Shown here: positions 24,749 to 32,139 of the stretch, piece after piece
Layout of the letters: each line of letters opens with the position of its first letter
Position numbering within the stretch: the stretch's first letter is position 1
NCBI GenBank assembly: GCA_027451705.1
Contig: DAIDIT010000190.1
Coordinates: 1 to 32,139 of the forward strand
DNA from: Pseudomonadota bacterium
Lineage (GTDB): Bacteria; Myxococcota; Myxococcia; Myxococcales; JAKAPL01
Direction: 5' to 3'
DNA: 32,139 nucleotides
Notes under the pieces: model-generated
Told to the model about the DNA's origin: nothing
The model's input: only the letters and a program-made list of their open reading frames with translations
Database searches by the model: none
Made by a program: the position numbers and the translations under genes

Positions 24749-26047
24749 ATGGCGAAGGTGGTCCAAGGTTCCCGGATTGGCCGGCTCGGTCGCCTGGCGG
24801 CCCTCTCCGGGCGTGTCGGGGGCAGCCTGGTCGCCCGGGCGGCGAACCGCTTCTCCGGCGGCGACGGCAGCGAGGCGCAGCGCTGGGCGGCGCAGCAACT
24901 CGTCGAAACCCTCGGTCGGATGAAGGGCCTCGCGCAGAAGGTCGGACAAGCCCTTTCGATGGACGTGGACCACCTGCCGCCGGAGGTCCGCGAGGTGATT
25001 GCATCGCTCCAGGGCAAGAGCGAGCCTCTCGACGCCGCCGCGATCGTCGAGGTCGTCGAGGACTCGCTCGGAGCGCCGCTCGACTCGCTCTTCGACGAAT
25101 TCGAGCGGCAGCCGTTCGCGGCCGCGTCACTCGGCCAGGTCCATCGGGCCCGATTGGCCGATGGGCGGCGCGTTGCGGTCAAGGTCCAGTACCCGGGTAT
25201 CCGCCGTGCGCTCGAGGCCGATCTCGAGAACGTCGGGATGCTCGTCCGCACCGTGGGACTCCTCGGTGGACCCTTTGACGGCAAGCCCTACTACGACGAA
25301 GTCCGCCGCGAGATCGAAAAGGAGGTCGACTATCGACGGGAGGCTCAGAGCGGCCGCCGCTTTGCGGAGTTGCTCTCGCGCCACGCCGGGCTCGCCGTCC
25401 CCGGGGTCGTCGCCGAGAGGAGCTCGGACCGGGTTCTGACGACGGAACTGCTCGACGGAAAGCCGCTGTCCGAGGTCCTGAAGGCGTCCCAGACCGTCGA
25501 CCCGGAACTCCGCTACAGACTTGCGTGTGGGCTGGCCGCAGCTCTTTTCGGCCCGTTCCTGGGGGCCGGGGTGGTACACGCGGACCCGCACCCGGGGAAC
25601 TTCGTCGTCCTTCCGGACGGCCGGCTCGGCGTCCTGGACTTCGGGGCGGTCAAGGAGCTGTCGCCACCTTTCGCCGAGGCGCACCGGACGCTCTACCGGG
25701 CGGCGCTGTCGGGACGGCTGGATTCACCCGTCGAACTGCTGGAGCACGCGGGCTTCACGCTGACGGCTCCGCGGCAGGAGGTCGCGGCGTTCGTCGGGCG
25801 GATCTTCGACATCATCCGTCGTCCCGTCGCGGAGCCGTTCTACGACTTCGGTCCGGATCGGATGACGGCGGACCTTCGCGCTCTCGTTCGATCGAACTTC
25901 AAGACGTCGATGGGCCTCCGGCCGCCTCCCGAGGGGCTGCTCTTCTTCCGCGCGATCTTCGGCCAGTCGATGAACTTCCGGGCGCTGCACGCGGCAGGCG
26001 ACTTCCGCCGCTGCTACGAAGAAATTCTCCGAGCGTCCATTCCCTGA
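24749..26047 (+). CDS. ABC1/AarF/UbiB-family atypical kinase
   Basis: The 432-residue protein has the hallmarks of the UbiB/ADCK family: the KxGQ motif in RMKGLAQKVGQALSMD, LPPEV, the alanine-rich nucleotide loop AAASLGQVHRA in place of a glycine loop, VAVKVQYPG with the ATP lysine, the catalytic stretch VVHADPHPGNF and the metal-binding DFGAVK. Family members support ubiquinone or other isoprenoid-lipid biosynthesis through ATPase activity. No C-terminal transmembrane pair is clear. It diverges from aroK with a 34-bp gap, and its last 34 bp overlap the end of the convergent transglutaminase gene. Confidence 0.9.
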   Translation: MAKVVQGSRIGRLGRLAALSGRVGGSLVARAANRFSGGDGSEAQRWAAQQLVETLGRMKGLAQKVGQALSMDVDHLPPEVREVIASLQGKSEPLDAAAIVEVVEDSLGAPLDSLFDEFERQPFAAASLGQVHRARLADGRRVAVKVQYPGIRRALEADLENVGMLVRTVGLLGGPFDGKPYYDEVRREIEKEVDYRREAQSGRRFAELLSRHAGLAVPGVVAERSSDRVLTTELLDGKPLSEVLKASQTVDPELRYRLACGLAAALFGPFLGAGVVHADPHPGNFVVLPDGRLGVLDFGAVKELSPPFAEAHRTLYRAALSGRLDSPVELLEHAGFTLTAPRQEVAAFVGRIFDIIRRPVAEPFYDFGPDRMTADLRALVRSNFKTSMGLRPPPEGLLFFRAIFGQSMNFRALHAAGDFRRCYEEILRASIP

Positions 26048-28050
26048 TCGGCGCGCCCGCCAGTCCCTCCGAGCTTTCGGATGCGGGCGCGAAGCGCGCG
26101 TGCCTCCGGAACGTCGATGGGTCGGGCGCCAAAGCGCGCCGCGGCAATGCGCCCGAGGAGAGGGCCCACCTCTTCCGCGAGCTGCGCATGCTCGCTGCTC
26201 AGCCGAGCGAGGATCTCCTCGTGGGTTTCGGAGAGCCCGCGCGCGACGCCGCGGCTCGCCAGGCGCCGAAAGAGCGCCGCCTCGAGGCGCAACGCCACCT
26301 CGGGCCTGCGCTGCCGGCGAAGGGCCACGAGGGCGGCGACGAGCAGCAGCACGACCCCGGACAACAGGGCGGTTCGGTGTCTCGTCCTCGGCAAGGAGAA
26401 CGGCCAGGTGGGGTGCCGCAGGTGGCGGATCAGCCAGCCGGCGGTCTGCTGCTGGGTGTTCATGTCGAAGTCGATGACGCCGTGGAGCCAGCGGAGCCGC
26501 GCGGAGTCCCAGAGATCGACCGCCCTCTGCCAGAGCTTGGTGTGGTCGAGGCCCGGGCCCCGGAGATCCGGCGGCGTCGCGTCGACCACCACGAAGCCCT
26601 TCCCGGGAACCCAAGCCTCCGCCCACGCGTGAGCGTCCCAATCGCGCAGCGTCAGTCCGTCGGCGGTCGGGTCGCCGTAGTAGCCGCCCACGTAGCGCGC
26701 CGGAATCCCCCGGGCGCGCAGCAGCACGGCCGCCGCGGTCGCGAAGAGCTCGCAGTGGCCGCTGCGGCGCCCTAGAAAGTCGTCGAGCGGGCTCTCGGTG
26801 GCGTGCAAGTTTCGCGAGTACGTGAAGGTCGACAGGTAGCCCACGACCGCGGCAATGGCGTCCGATGGGGAAGCGCCGTCCGGAACGAGACGCCGCGCGA
26901 GCGCCGACGTCTCGGGCGAGAGGGACGGCAGTTGGAGCGACTGCGGCGATGTTTGGGAGTCCGGCGCGGCGTTCCGGTTCGCGACGCCGGCCTCGAACCG
27001 GAAGTGCCTCGTGCCCGAGCCCGGCTCTGCGAGACGAAGATCGCCGTCACGGGACTGCATCAACAGGGCGTTCGGCCCGATCGGCCAGAGCGACGACAGT
27101 CCCTCGGGGACCGGGAGCAGGCCCGACGAGTCCGGGAAGAAATCGAACGTCCCCCCGAGCGACCGCTCCCCGGGCCTCGAGTGGACCGACCGGACGAGAC
27201 TTCCGTGACTCGCCGCCGGAATCCAACCACGGCCGGTGAACGTCTCGAGCGTCACGGCGCGCCAGTAGCGCGCCGCCCGGAGGTCACCATCGAGCTCTGC
27301 CCGTAGGACGAGCCGGGCGCTGTCGCCGATGCGACCCGAAGCGGAGAGATCGACGTGGTCCGTGAGCCCCGTGACCGGCGTCCCGCCCGAGCCGGCCTGG
27401 AACATGCCGACACGGGCACGGGGAAAGATCGGGAAGACGAGGGTGGCGAAGGCGGCCGAAAAGAGGCCGAGGCCGGCGGCGAAACCCAGCAGGCTTCGCG
27501 AGGTCAGCTCGGGGGCGGCGAGCAGGGTGGAGGCCTGCCGTTCGGCCTCCTCCTCGATGCCGCGGCGAAGCTCCGAGAGCAGCATCGAGATGGACGCCAG
27601 CACCGCGTAGGCCACGAGCGCGATCCCGTAGAGCATCTCGCCGGTCAGCGCAGCGCCCGATGCGAGGACCAGCCAGCACGCGAGGTGGAGCATTCCGTCG
27701 TCGCCGGGCGTCCGTCGGACGAGCAGCCTGTTCGCGCAGACGATCAGCGCCGCCTCGGCCGCCGCGATCGGGAGCCGTGAGCGATCCCCCCGCGACAGCA
27801 TCAAGACCAGCGGCACGCCGAGGATCGTCGCCGCATTGACGGCAACGGCGAAGGTTCGCCACGGTCGCTCGCGCACGAAGAAGCCCACGATCCAGGCGGT
27901 GCCGAAACCGATCATCGCCGGCAGCGGAAGCTGCTCGCCGACGGCGGCACCGGCGAACGCCGCGGCCGCCGCGAGGAAGAGCGCCGCCCGCTGGATGACG
28001 TGGAACCGAAGCGCCGGCCGCTGGGCGGCCTCCGAGGTCGAAGGGGTCAC
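26014..28050 (-). CDS. TgpA-type membrane transglutaminase-like protein
   Basis: The 678-residue protein opens with several membrane helices (DUF3488-like part, residues about 20-230), then a periplasmic region with a transglutaminase fold: Cys in SGHCELFATAAAVLLRARGIPARYVGGY, His in DAHAWAEAWVPGKG and Asp in VVDATPP. A further helix (TALLSGVVLLLVAALVAL) and a cytoplasmic DUF4129-like tail follow. This is the TgpA layout, which acts in the cell envelope; substrates are unknown. GTG 28050 overlaps the DUF58 stop by 4 bp. A much longer frame continues upstream through DUF58 and MoxR but only as an alternative frame of those genes. Confidence 0.9.
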   Translation of the reverse strand: MTPSTSEAAQRPALRFHVIQRAALFLAAAAAFAGAAVGEQLPLPAMIGFGTAWIVGFFVRERPWRTFAVAVNAATILGVPLVLMLSRGDRSRLPIAAAEAALIVCANRLLVRRTPGDDGMLHLACWLVLASGAALTGEMLYGIALVAYAVLASISMLLSELRRGIEEEAERQASTLLAAPELTSRSLLGFAAGLGLFSAAFATLVFPIFPRARVGMFQAGSGGTPVTGLTDHVDLSASGRIGDSARLVLRAELDGDLRAARYWRAVTLETFTGRGWIPAASHGSLVRSVHSRPGERSLGGTFDFFPDSSGLLPVPEGLSSLWPIGPNALLMQSRDGDLRLAEPGSGTRHFRFEAGVANRNAAPDSQTSPQSLQLPSLSPETSALARRLVPDGASPSDAIAAVVGYLSTFTYSRNLHATESPLDDFLGRRSGHCELFATAAAVLLRARGIPARYVGGYYGDPTADGLTLRDWDAHAWAEAWVPGKGFVVVDATPPDLRGPGLDHTKLWQRAVDLWDSARLRWLHGVIDFDMNTQQQTAGWLIRHLRHPTWPFSLPRTRHRTALLSGVVLLLVAALVALRRQRRPEVALRLEAALFRRLASRGVARGLSETHEEILARLSSEHAQLAEEVGPLLGRIAAARFGARPIDVPEARALRARIRKLGGTGGRADQGMDARRISS

Positions 28051-28982
28051 GATCGCACTTCCACGCCGGCGAGCACGTCGAGGATGCGGGCGAGCTGTCC
28101 GTCGCCATGGCCTTCGGGGACGAGCGCCTCTGCGCCTCGGTTCAACGAGATCGCGAAGCCGCGATCCAGAAGCGCCGCTGCCCGGAATGCGGCACGTCCG
28201 ACCTCGATCTCGAATGCGGTCGCCGTGGCGCGTTCCGGGAGTTCGATCCGCTCCCGCCTCCGCGCGTACCGCTCGCGGTCGAGCGCGACGAGCCGGCCGG
28301 CCCGTGCGGTCGGCGCCCAGGCGATGGTGCGCGCGTCCTCTCCGTCTCGGTACGGGCGCAACTGCCAGAAGTCCTGTCCCTCTCCGACGCCCGCGGCGGG
28401 AGAGTCGCCCGACGGCAGATCGAATCCGGCGGCCGAGATCTCGCATTCGAGCGGCGACGGGTGAATCAGGAGTTCGGCGAGGCGGTGGAGGCGCAGCGAC
28501 TTCTCGAAGAGGCCGAACGGAAAGCGCGTGGCGACCCGAATGGAGTCGAGCGCGACGCGGCCACGCCGCGCCGGCGTCCATTCGTAGGTCCGGGCCTCGG
28601 ATTCGCAGGCGCGGACCAGCGGGAAATGGCAGCGGCCTCCGGTCGCGAGATCCTCGACGAGCAGGCCGAACGAGGCCGACCGCTTGGCATTGCGGATCAC
28701 CAAGCCGACGAGGGCGGGCTTGCCGGCCGTGGCGGACCGCGGAGCGCGCCGTTCGACGTCCAGGCCGCGGAGACAGCGCTCGGACAGGATCCCCGAGGCG
28801 ACGACGACCCCGAGCATCAGTCCGCAGGTGAGGAAGATGAGGTTGTTGCTCGTGTTCAGCCCCGCGATCCCCATTCCGACCGTGAGCGCCAGATAGAACC
28901 AGCCCGGCCGGGTGATGCGGAGCTGCCGCGGCGCCCGATCCAGCAGGCGCGCGGGAAGGGCGAACGGTCGGGCGACGGGCAC
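28047..28982 (-). CDS. DUF58 domain protein
   Basis: The 311-residue protein starts with two transmembrane helices (GWFYLALTVGMGIAGLN and NLIFLTCGLMLGVVVASGIL), a beta-rich region (about 75-170), and the DUF58 signature DFWQLRPYRDGEDARTIAW, followed by ALDRERYARRRER. DUF58 proteins are nearly always encoded with MoxR ATPases and transglutaminases and are thought to act in envelope complex assembly; some carry von Willebrand-like folds. GTG at 28982 lies 9 bp after the MoxR stop. The downstream start overlaps by 4 bp. Confidence 0.9.
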   Translation of the reverse strand: MPVARPFALPARLLDRAPRQLRITRPGWFYLALTVGMGIAGLNTSNNLIFLTCGLMLGVVVASGILSERCLRGLDVERRAPRSATAGKPALVGLVIRNAKRSASFGLLVEDLATGGRCHFPLVRACESEARTYEWTPARRGRVALDSIRVATRFPFGLFEKSLRLHRLAELLIHPSPLECEISAAGFDLPSGDSPAAGVGEGQDFWQLRPYRDGEDARTIAWAPTARAGRLVALDRERYARRRERIELPERATATAFEIEVGRAAFRAAALLDRGFAISLNRGAEALVPEGHGDGQLARILDVLAGVEVRS

Positions 28983-28991
28983 GGCCTCGCC

Positions 28992-29948
28992 TCAGGGAAC
29001 GGGGACCCTCTCGGATATGTCCGAGAGGACCCTCTCGGCGGCGGCCGCCGCCGCGCCGGCCCGCGCGCCGGCGAGGACGACGCGGTGCGCGAGGCACGGT
29101 GCCAAGAGCGCCTTCACGTCGTCGGGAAGCGCGTAGTCCCGACCCCGGATCAGCGCCCGCGCTCGGACGGCGCGCCCCAGGAGCAGTGCGCCCCGAGTCG
29201 ACGCCCCCGCCGCGAGGTGAGGACTCTGCCGCGTCGCCTCGACGAGGCGGAGCAGGTAGTCCGAAACGGGCGGGGCGATCGTCACGGCACGGGCTGCTTC
29301 CTGGGCCGACCGCAGCGCTTCGGCGCCCTCGGCGATCGCGGCGAGGCTCTCGACCGTCGGGCGATCGCCGTCCTGCTCGACGAGCCTCCGCTCGTCCGAC
29401 GGGGGCGGATAGCCGAGGCTGACTCGCATCAGGAAGCGGTCGAGCTGCGATTCGGGGAGCGGATAGGTGCCCGCGTGCTCGAGAGGGTTCTGAGTCGCGA
29501 GGAGGAGGAAGGGGCTCGGAAGAGGGTGGGTTGCGCCCTCGAGCGAGACGCTTCCCTCCGCCATCGCCTCGAGGAGGGCGCTCTGGGTGCGCGGCGATGC
29601 ACGGTTCAGCTCGTCGACGAGCACGACCTCGTGGAAAATCGGCCCGGGGCGGAACTGGAACGTGGCGCGGGCCGCATCGAACACGGTCACGCCCACGACG
29701 TCCGAGGGCAGCAGATCCGACGTGCACTGAACGCGTCCGAACCGCAAGCCCAGGACGGCCGCCAGGGATCTCGCCAACGTGGTCTTGCCGACGCCCGGTG
29801 CATCCTCGACGAGGACATGTCCGCCCGCAATCGCCGCGACGAGAGACTGCTCGATCACCGCCCGCTTCCCGAGGACCACCTGCTCGACCGCATCGAGAGC
29901 GGCAGCGAACCAGGACGCCGGGGAGGAGCTTGCAGAAGGTCGCTGCAC
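28992..29948 (-). CDS. MoxR-family AAA+ ATPase
   Basis: The 318-residue protein has Walker A (VLVEDAPGVGKTTLARSLA), a MoxR region DLLPSDVVGVTVFD, Walker B VVLVDELNRASPRTQSALLEAM, sensor 1 LLATQNPLEHAGTYPLPESQLDRF and a C-terminal helical lid with HLAAGASTRG (sensor 2). MoxR ATPases are chaperone-like and act with the DUF58 protein next to them. Translation begins at GTG (29948) without a strong ribosome site. It follows the FrzS-like gene by 44 bp. Confidence 0.92.
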   Translation of the reverse strand: MQRPSASSSPASWFAAALDAVEQVVLGKRAVIEQSLVAAIAGGHVLVEDAPGVGKTTLARSLAAVLGLRFGRVQCTSDLLPSDVVGVTVFDAARATFQFRPGPIFHEVVLVDELNRASPRTQSALLEAMAEGSVSLEGATHPLPSPFLLLATQNPLEHAGTYPLPESQLDRFLMRVSLGYPPPSDERRLVEQDGDRPTVESLAAIAEGAEALRSAQEAARAVTIAPPVSDYLLRLVEATRQSPHLAAGASTRGALLLGRAVRARALIRGRDYALPDDVKALLAPCLAHRVVLAGARAGAAAAAAERVLSDISERVPVP

Positions 29949-29961
29949 GCGCGGAAGGCTC

Positions 29962-29985
29962 GGCTGCGGCCGTTGACCGGCAGCC
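29962..29985 (-). terminator. Weak stem-loop between FrzS-like and MoxR genes
   Basis: GGCTGC (29962-29967) and GCAGCC (29980-29985) can form a 6-bp stem, extended by two pairs with a bulge. No T tract follows. It might lower read-through from the FrzS-like gene into MoxR rather than stop it. Confidence 0.3.
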
Positions 29986-29992
29986 TCGGGAA

Positions 29993-31558
29993 CTACGGCC
30001 GCTGCTCCTCCGCCCCATCGTCGACCTCGATTTCAGGTTCGTCGAGGAGCTGGAGTGCAATGCCGAGCGCCTTCTTGACCTTCTCCCTGAGCTTCTCGTC
30101 GGCCTTGATCTTCTGGTAGGCCTTGACCGCGCGCTCTTCATTCTTGCCCGCGGTCTCTTCGAGCGAGGCGACGCGGCTTCGCACCTCTTCGAGCGCGCCC
30201 TGGGATTCTTCGAGCTGCGCACGGGTGCCGTTCAGCTCCGCCGACAGCTCGTCTGCGCGGCTGCGCTCCGCCGCCAACTCCCCCTCCAGCTCGGTCAGGC
30301 GTGCGCGGCTGGCCTCGAGATCCGATTCGAGGCGTCGGGCCTCGCTCTCGTGGCTGTCCGCCTTCCCGCGCGCCGCGGCCAGCTCCTCCTCCGCGCTCTG
30401 GGCTTTGGCCGCACTCTGCTTGGATTCCTCGCGCGCGGTGGCCAGATCGCGCTCCGTCCGCTTCTGGCCCGCGACGAGCGCGTCGACCTTCTGCTGAAGC
30501 ACCTTGAGCTGGCCGTCCCGCTTGCCGACCTCGGCCTCGCGCTCCGCGAGCTCTTGCTCGAGCGCGTTTTGCTTGTCTCGCTCTTCGACGAGCTCCTTGT
30601 CCTTGGCGTTGAGCTCCTCGCGAACCTTGAGCAACTCCTTGTCGCGCTGGGCCAGCCGTTCCTTGACCGCGAAGTACTCCTTGTCGCGGCTGCCGGAGGT
30701 GGGCTTCGCCTCGGACTGCGCCTGTTCGAGCTGGCGCTCGAGGGATTGGACCTGCTCGCGAAGCCGCGCCAACTCGCCATCGTCGGCAGCGGCCGCAACC
30801 GGGACGACGGCCGGCGGGGGGCGGGTCCGGACACGCGGTGCCGGAGCGGCAGGGGGCGGCGGCTCGGCCGCGGGGGAGTCGAGGCCCGCGAGCAGGGCGT
30901 CGTCCTCCTCGTTGGGCGCCGGGCTCCCGGATCCGTTCGGCAGGTGGGCGATCGTCGTCGCCTCGAGCGGCTCGTCTTCCTTCTCCTCGAGGTTCTCGAA
31001 GGCCGCGTCCAGGACGGCCAGATCCTCGTCGCCCGGAAGAGTCTCGGGCGTGGGGGTGGGCTCCTCGGCGTCGACCGAAATCTCCTCGACTTCCTCGACC
31101 CGGATCGGTTCCTCGGCGCCGACGGAGACGTCCTCCGCGAGGCCGGAAATGTCGAGCGGTTCGTCGGCGCCGTCGGCCTCGGGAAGTCCGATGAGCGCAC
31201 CGATCTTTTCGACGAGCGCGTCCGAGCCGAAAGGCTTGAGGAGGTACTCGTCGGCGCGTCCGACCTTGAGTTTCTTGTGGTCCTCGAACGTCTTCTGCTT
31301 CGCCTCGGCGGAAGTCAGAACGACGGGAATGGCGCGCAGCGCGTCGTCCTTCTTGAGCTTGCTGCAGATCGAGTAGCCGGACGCCTTTGGCAACTCGACG
31401 CAGAGGACGATCAAGTCGGGCATCTGCTGGCGTGCGAGGTCCAGACCTTCCTTGCCGTCGCCGGAGTGAAGGACCTCGAACCCCTTGACCTCGAGGTCCT
31501 GCGTCACGTTCCCGACCAAGGCGGCGTCGTTGTCGATGAGGAGGATCTTCTTCGCCAT
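29993..31558 (-). CDS. frzS: FrzS-like pseudo-receiver/coiled-coil protein
   Basis: The 521-residue protein has a receiver fold in residues 1-125, an acidic and proline-rich linker (126-265), a long coiled coil (about 265-490: REQVQSLERQLEQAQ, LAQRDKELLKVREEL and so on) and an acidic tail. The receiver is atypical: D9/D11 and K108 are kept, but the phospho-acceptor position is C53 (LIVLCVELP where LD is usual). Myxococcus FrzS has the same layout, a non-phosphorylated receiver (Ala at that site as I recall) and the shared segments YxICxKLKKDD and ADEYxxKP; it localises to poles in type IV pilus motility. Orthology is inferred. Confidence 0.75.
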   Translation of the reverse strand: MAKKILLIDNDAALVGNVTQDLEVKGFEVLHSGDGKEGLDLARQQMPDLIVLCVELPKASGYSICSKLKKDDALRAIPVVLTSAEAKQKTFEDHKKLKVGRADEYLLKPFGSDALVEKIGALIGLPEADGADEPLDISGLAEDVSVGAEEPIRVEEVEEISVDAEEPTPTPETLPGDEDLAVLDAAFENLEEKEDEPLEATTIAHLPNGSGSPAPNEEDDALLAGLDSPAAEPPPPAAPAPRVRTRPPPAVVPVAAAADDGELARLREQVQSLERQLEQAQSEAKPTSGSRDKEYFAVKERLAQRDKELLKVREELNAKDKELVEERDKQNALEQELAEREAEVGKRDGQLKVLQQKVDALVAGQKRTERDLATAREESKQSAAKAQSAEEELAAARGKADSHESEARRLESDLEASRARLTELEGELAAERSRADELSAELNGTRAQLEESQGALEEVRSRVASLEETAGKNEERAVKAYQKIKADEKLREKVKKALGIALQLLDEPEIEVDDGAEEQRP

Positions 31559-31595
31559 GGACTCCCCGGCGCGAGAGGAGAGACAAACCCCCGGA

Positions 31596-31625
31596 AGCCT
31601 AGAGGAAGAAGGCGCGGGGTGTCAA
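31596..31625 (-). promoter_or_regulatory. Candidate sigma70 promoter of the FrzS-like gene
   Basis: On the minus strand TTGACA (31620-31625), a perfect -35 box, an 18-bp spacer and TAGGCT (31596-31601). The leader would be about 31 nt, ending with GGGGAG just before the ATG at 31558. This is the only clear promoter upstream of the MoxR-DUF58-transglutaminase run. Confidence 0.55.
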
Positions 31626-31663
31626 ACTATTGCTGGCCACCCGGCCCCTGCGGCCGCCGAAGG

Positions 31664-32139
31664 CTAATGCGCCGCGTCGGAGCCGCTCCCGCCAGAGAGC
31701 AAGGCGAGCGTCTCGGAGCGTTCGAGGTCGCTGACCAGCGAATAGACGATCTCGTTCCGACGCCAGACCGCGACGTTGTAGCCCTGGACCGTCGTGAGCA
31801 GAACCTCGCGATTGGCGACCCGGCGGACCTGTGCCCCCCGGATGCGCAGATCTCGATCCGGATCGGAGAGGATGAAGAGCGAAACGCGGTGGCCCGGGCC
31901 GGCGCCGTACTCGAGGTAGGCCGCGTCACGGGCCCCGAGGTGCGACAGCCTCCCACCGACCAGCTCCAGCCGACGTGCCGGGAAGGCCGGGGGCCGGACG
32001 GCAAAGCCGAGGTGGTGCTCGAACAGCGGCATCAGGTGGCTCATGTCACCCGTCACCTCGAGCGGCAGCGCCCGGGTGTGCATCCGGACAGCGTCCGCAA
32101 CCACCCACGGCGCGGCGCCCTCGGACGTCACCCGGTTGA
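31664..32139 (-). CDS. Anti-sigma-factor-like protein, C-terminal part
   Basis: The frame runs off the right edge with no stop upstream; at least 155 codons are present. The visible part matches the extracytoplasmic half of transmembrane anti-sigma factors: a VADAVRMHTRALPLEV start as found just after the membrane helix, HLMPLFEHHLGFAVRPPAFPARRLELVGGRLSHL, AAYLEYGAGPGHRVSLFIL, and VAVWRRNEIVYSLVSDL. The zinc-binding domain and membrane helix expected upstream would be outside the window, together with the sigma factor. GTG at 32131 could be mistaken for a start. Confidence 0.65.
   Translation of the reverse strand, partial: NRVTSEGAAPWVVADAVRMHTRALPLEVTGDMSHLMPLFEHHLGFAVRPPAFPARRLELVGGRLSHLGARDAAYLEYGAGPGHRVSLFILSDPDRDLRIRGAQVRRVANREVLLTTVQGYNVAVWRRNEIVYSLVSDLERSETLALLSGGSGSDAAH

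Noticed and set aside
28051-30222. Upstream extension of the transglutaminase frame
   Set aside because: The extension is an alternative frame of DUF58, MoxR and the FrzS-like gene; the GTG at 28050 overlapping the DUF58 stop gives the expected membrane start.

Overview
The window reads as a GC-rich chromosomal stretch from a Myxococcota (deltaproteobacterial) lineage. This inference rests on a secreted Cys-rich protein with a MYXO-CTERM-like tail, a FrzS-like pseudo-receiver/coiled-coil protein, and an ftsB gene overlapping a GAF-GAF-GGDEF gene as I recall for M. xanthus DmxA. Coding density is high, many starts are GTG, and many neighbours overlap by 4 bp. No rRNA, tRNA, CRISPR array or intact mobile element was seen.

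Left end (1-4.2 kb). About 45 degenerate copies of a strictly phased 21-bp unit (1 to ~930) leave a plus-strand heptad-repeat frame open from the window edge to 1046. A hairpin separates it from a convergent DUF1328 gene. An intergenic stretch with a REP-like palindrome and a remnant of an IS91-type transposase follows, then the Cys-rich secreted protein.

Middle left (4.2-13.7 kb). This part holds a DUF1015 protein tail-to-tail with a POT-family peptide transporter, and a Fur regulator / tiny cytochrome-c-like lipoprotein / TlpA thioredoxin run. Next come ftsB and a membrane diguanylate cyclase, a PIN-PhoH ATPase that apparently starts at CTG, a methyltransferase-like protein and a small membrane protein.

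Middle right (13.7-26.0 kb). The complete chorismate pathway is here. A plus-strand chorismate mutase-DAHP synthase fusion and a U32-family protein converge on a minus-strand overlapping operon aroK-aroDE-aroC-aroB-aroA. UbiE/MenG-like methyltransferase, AidB-like acyl-CoA dehydrogenase and ABC1/UbiB-like kinase genes flank it. UbiE and UbiB families, and some U32 proteins, act in quinone metabolism, so the neighbourhood may link chorismate supply to quinones (inference).

Right end (26.0-32.1 kb). The minus strand carries a MoxR / DUF58 / transglutaminase (TgpA-type) module, preceded by the FrzS-like gene and a partial anti-sigma-factor-like gene running off the edge.

Regulation. Several sigma70-type promoters (TTGxxx, 16-18 bp, TAxxxT-like) can be read by eye. 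In several cases the -10 box ends only 6-12 nt before the start codon, which predicts leaderless or nearly leaderless mRNAs.
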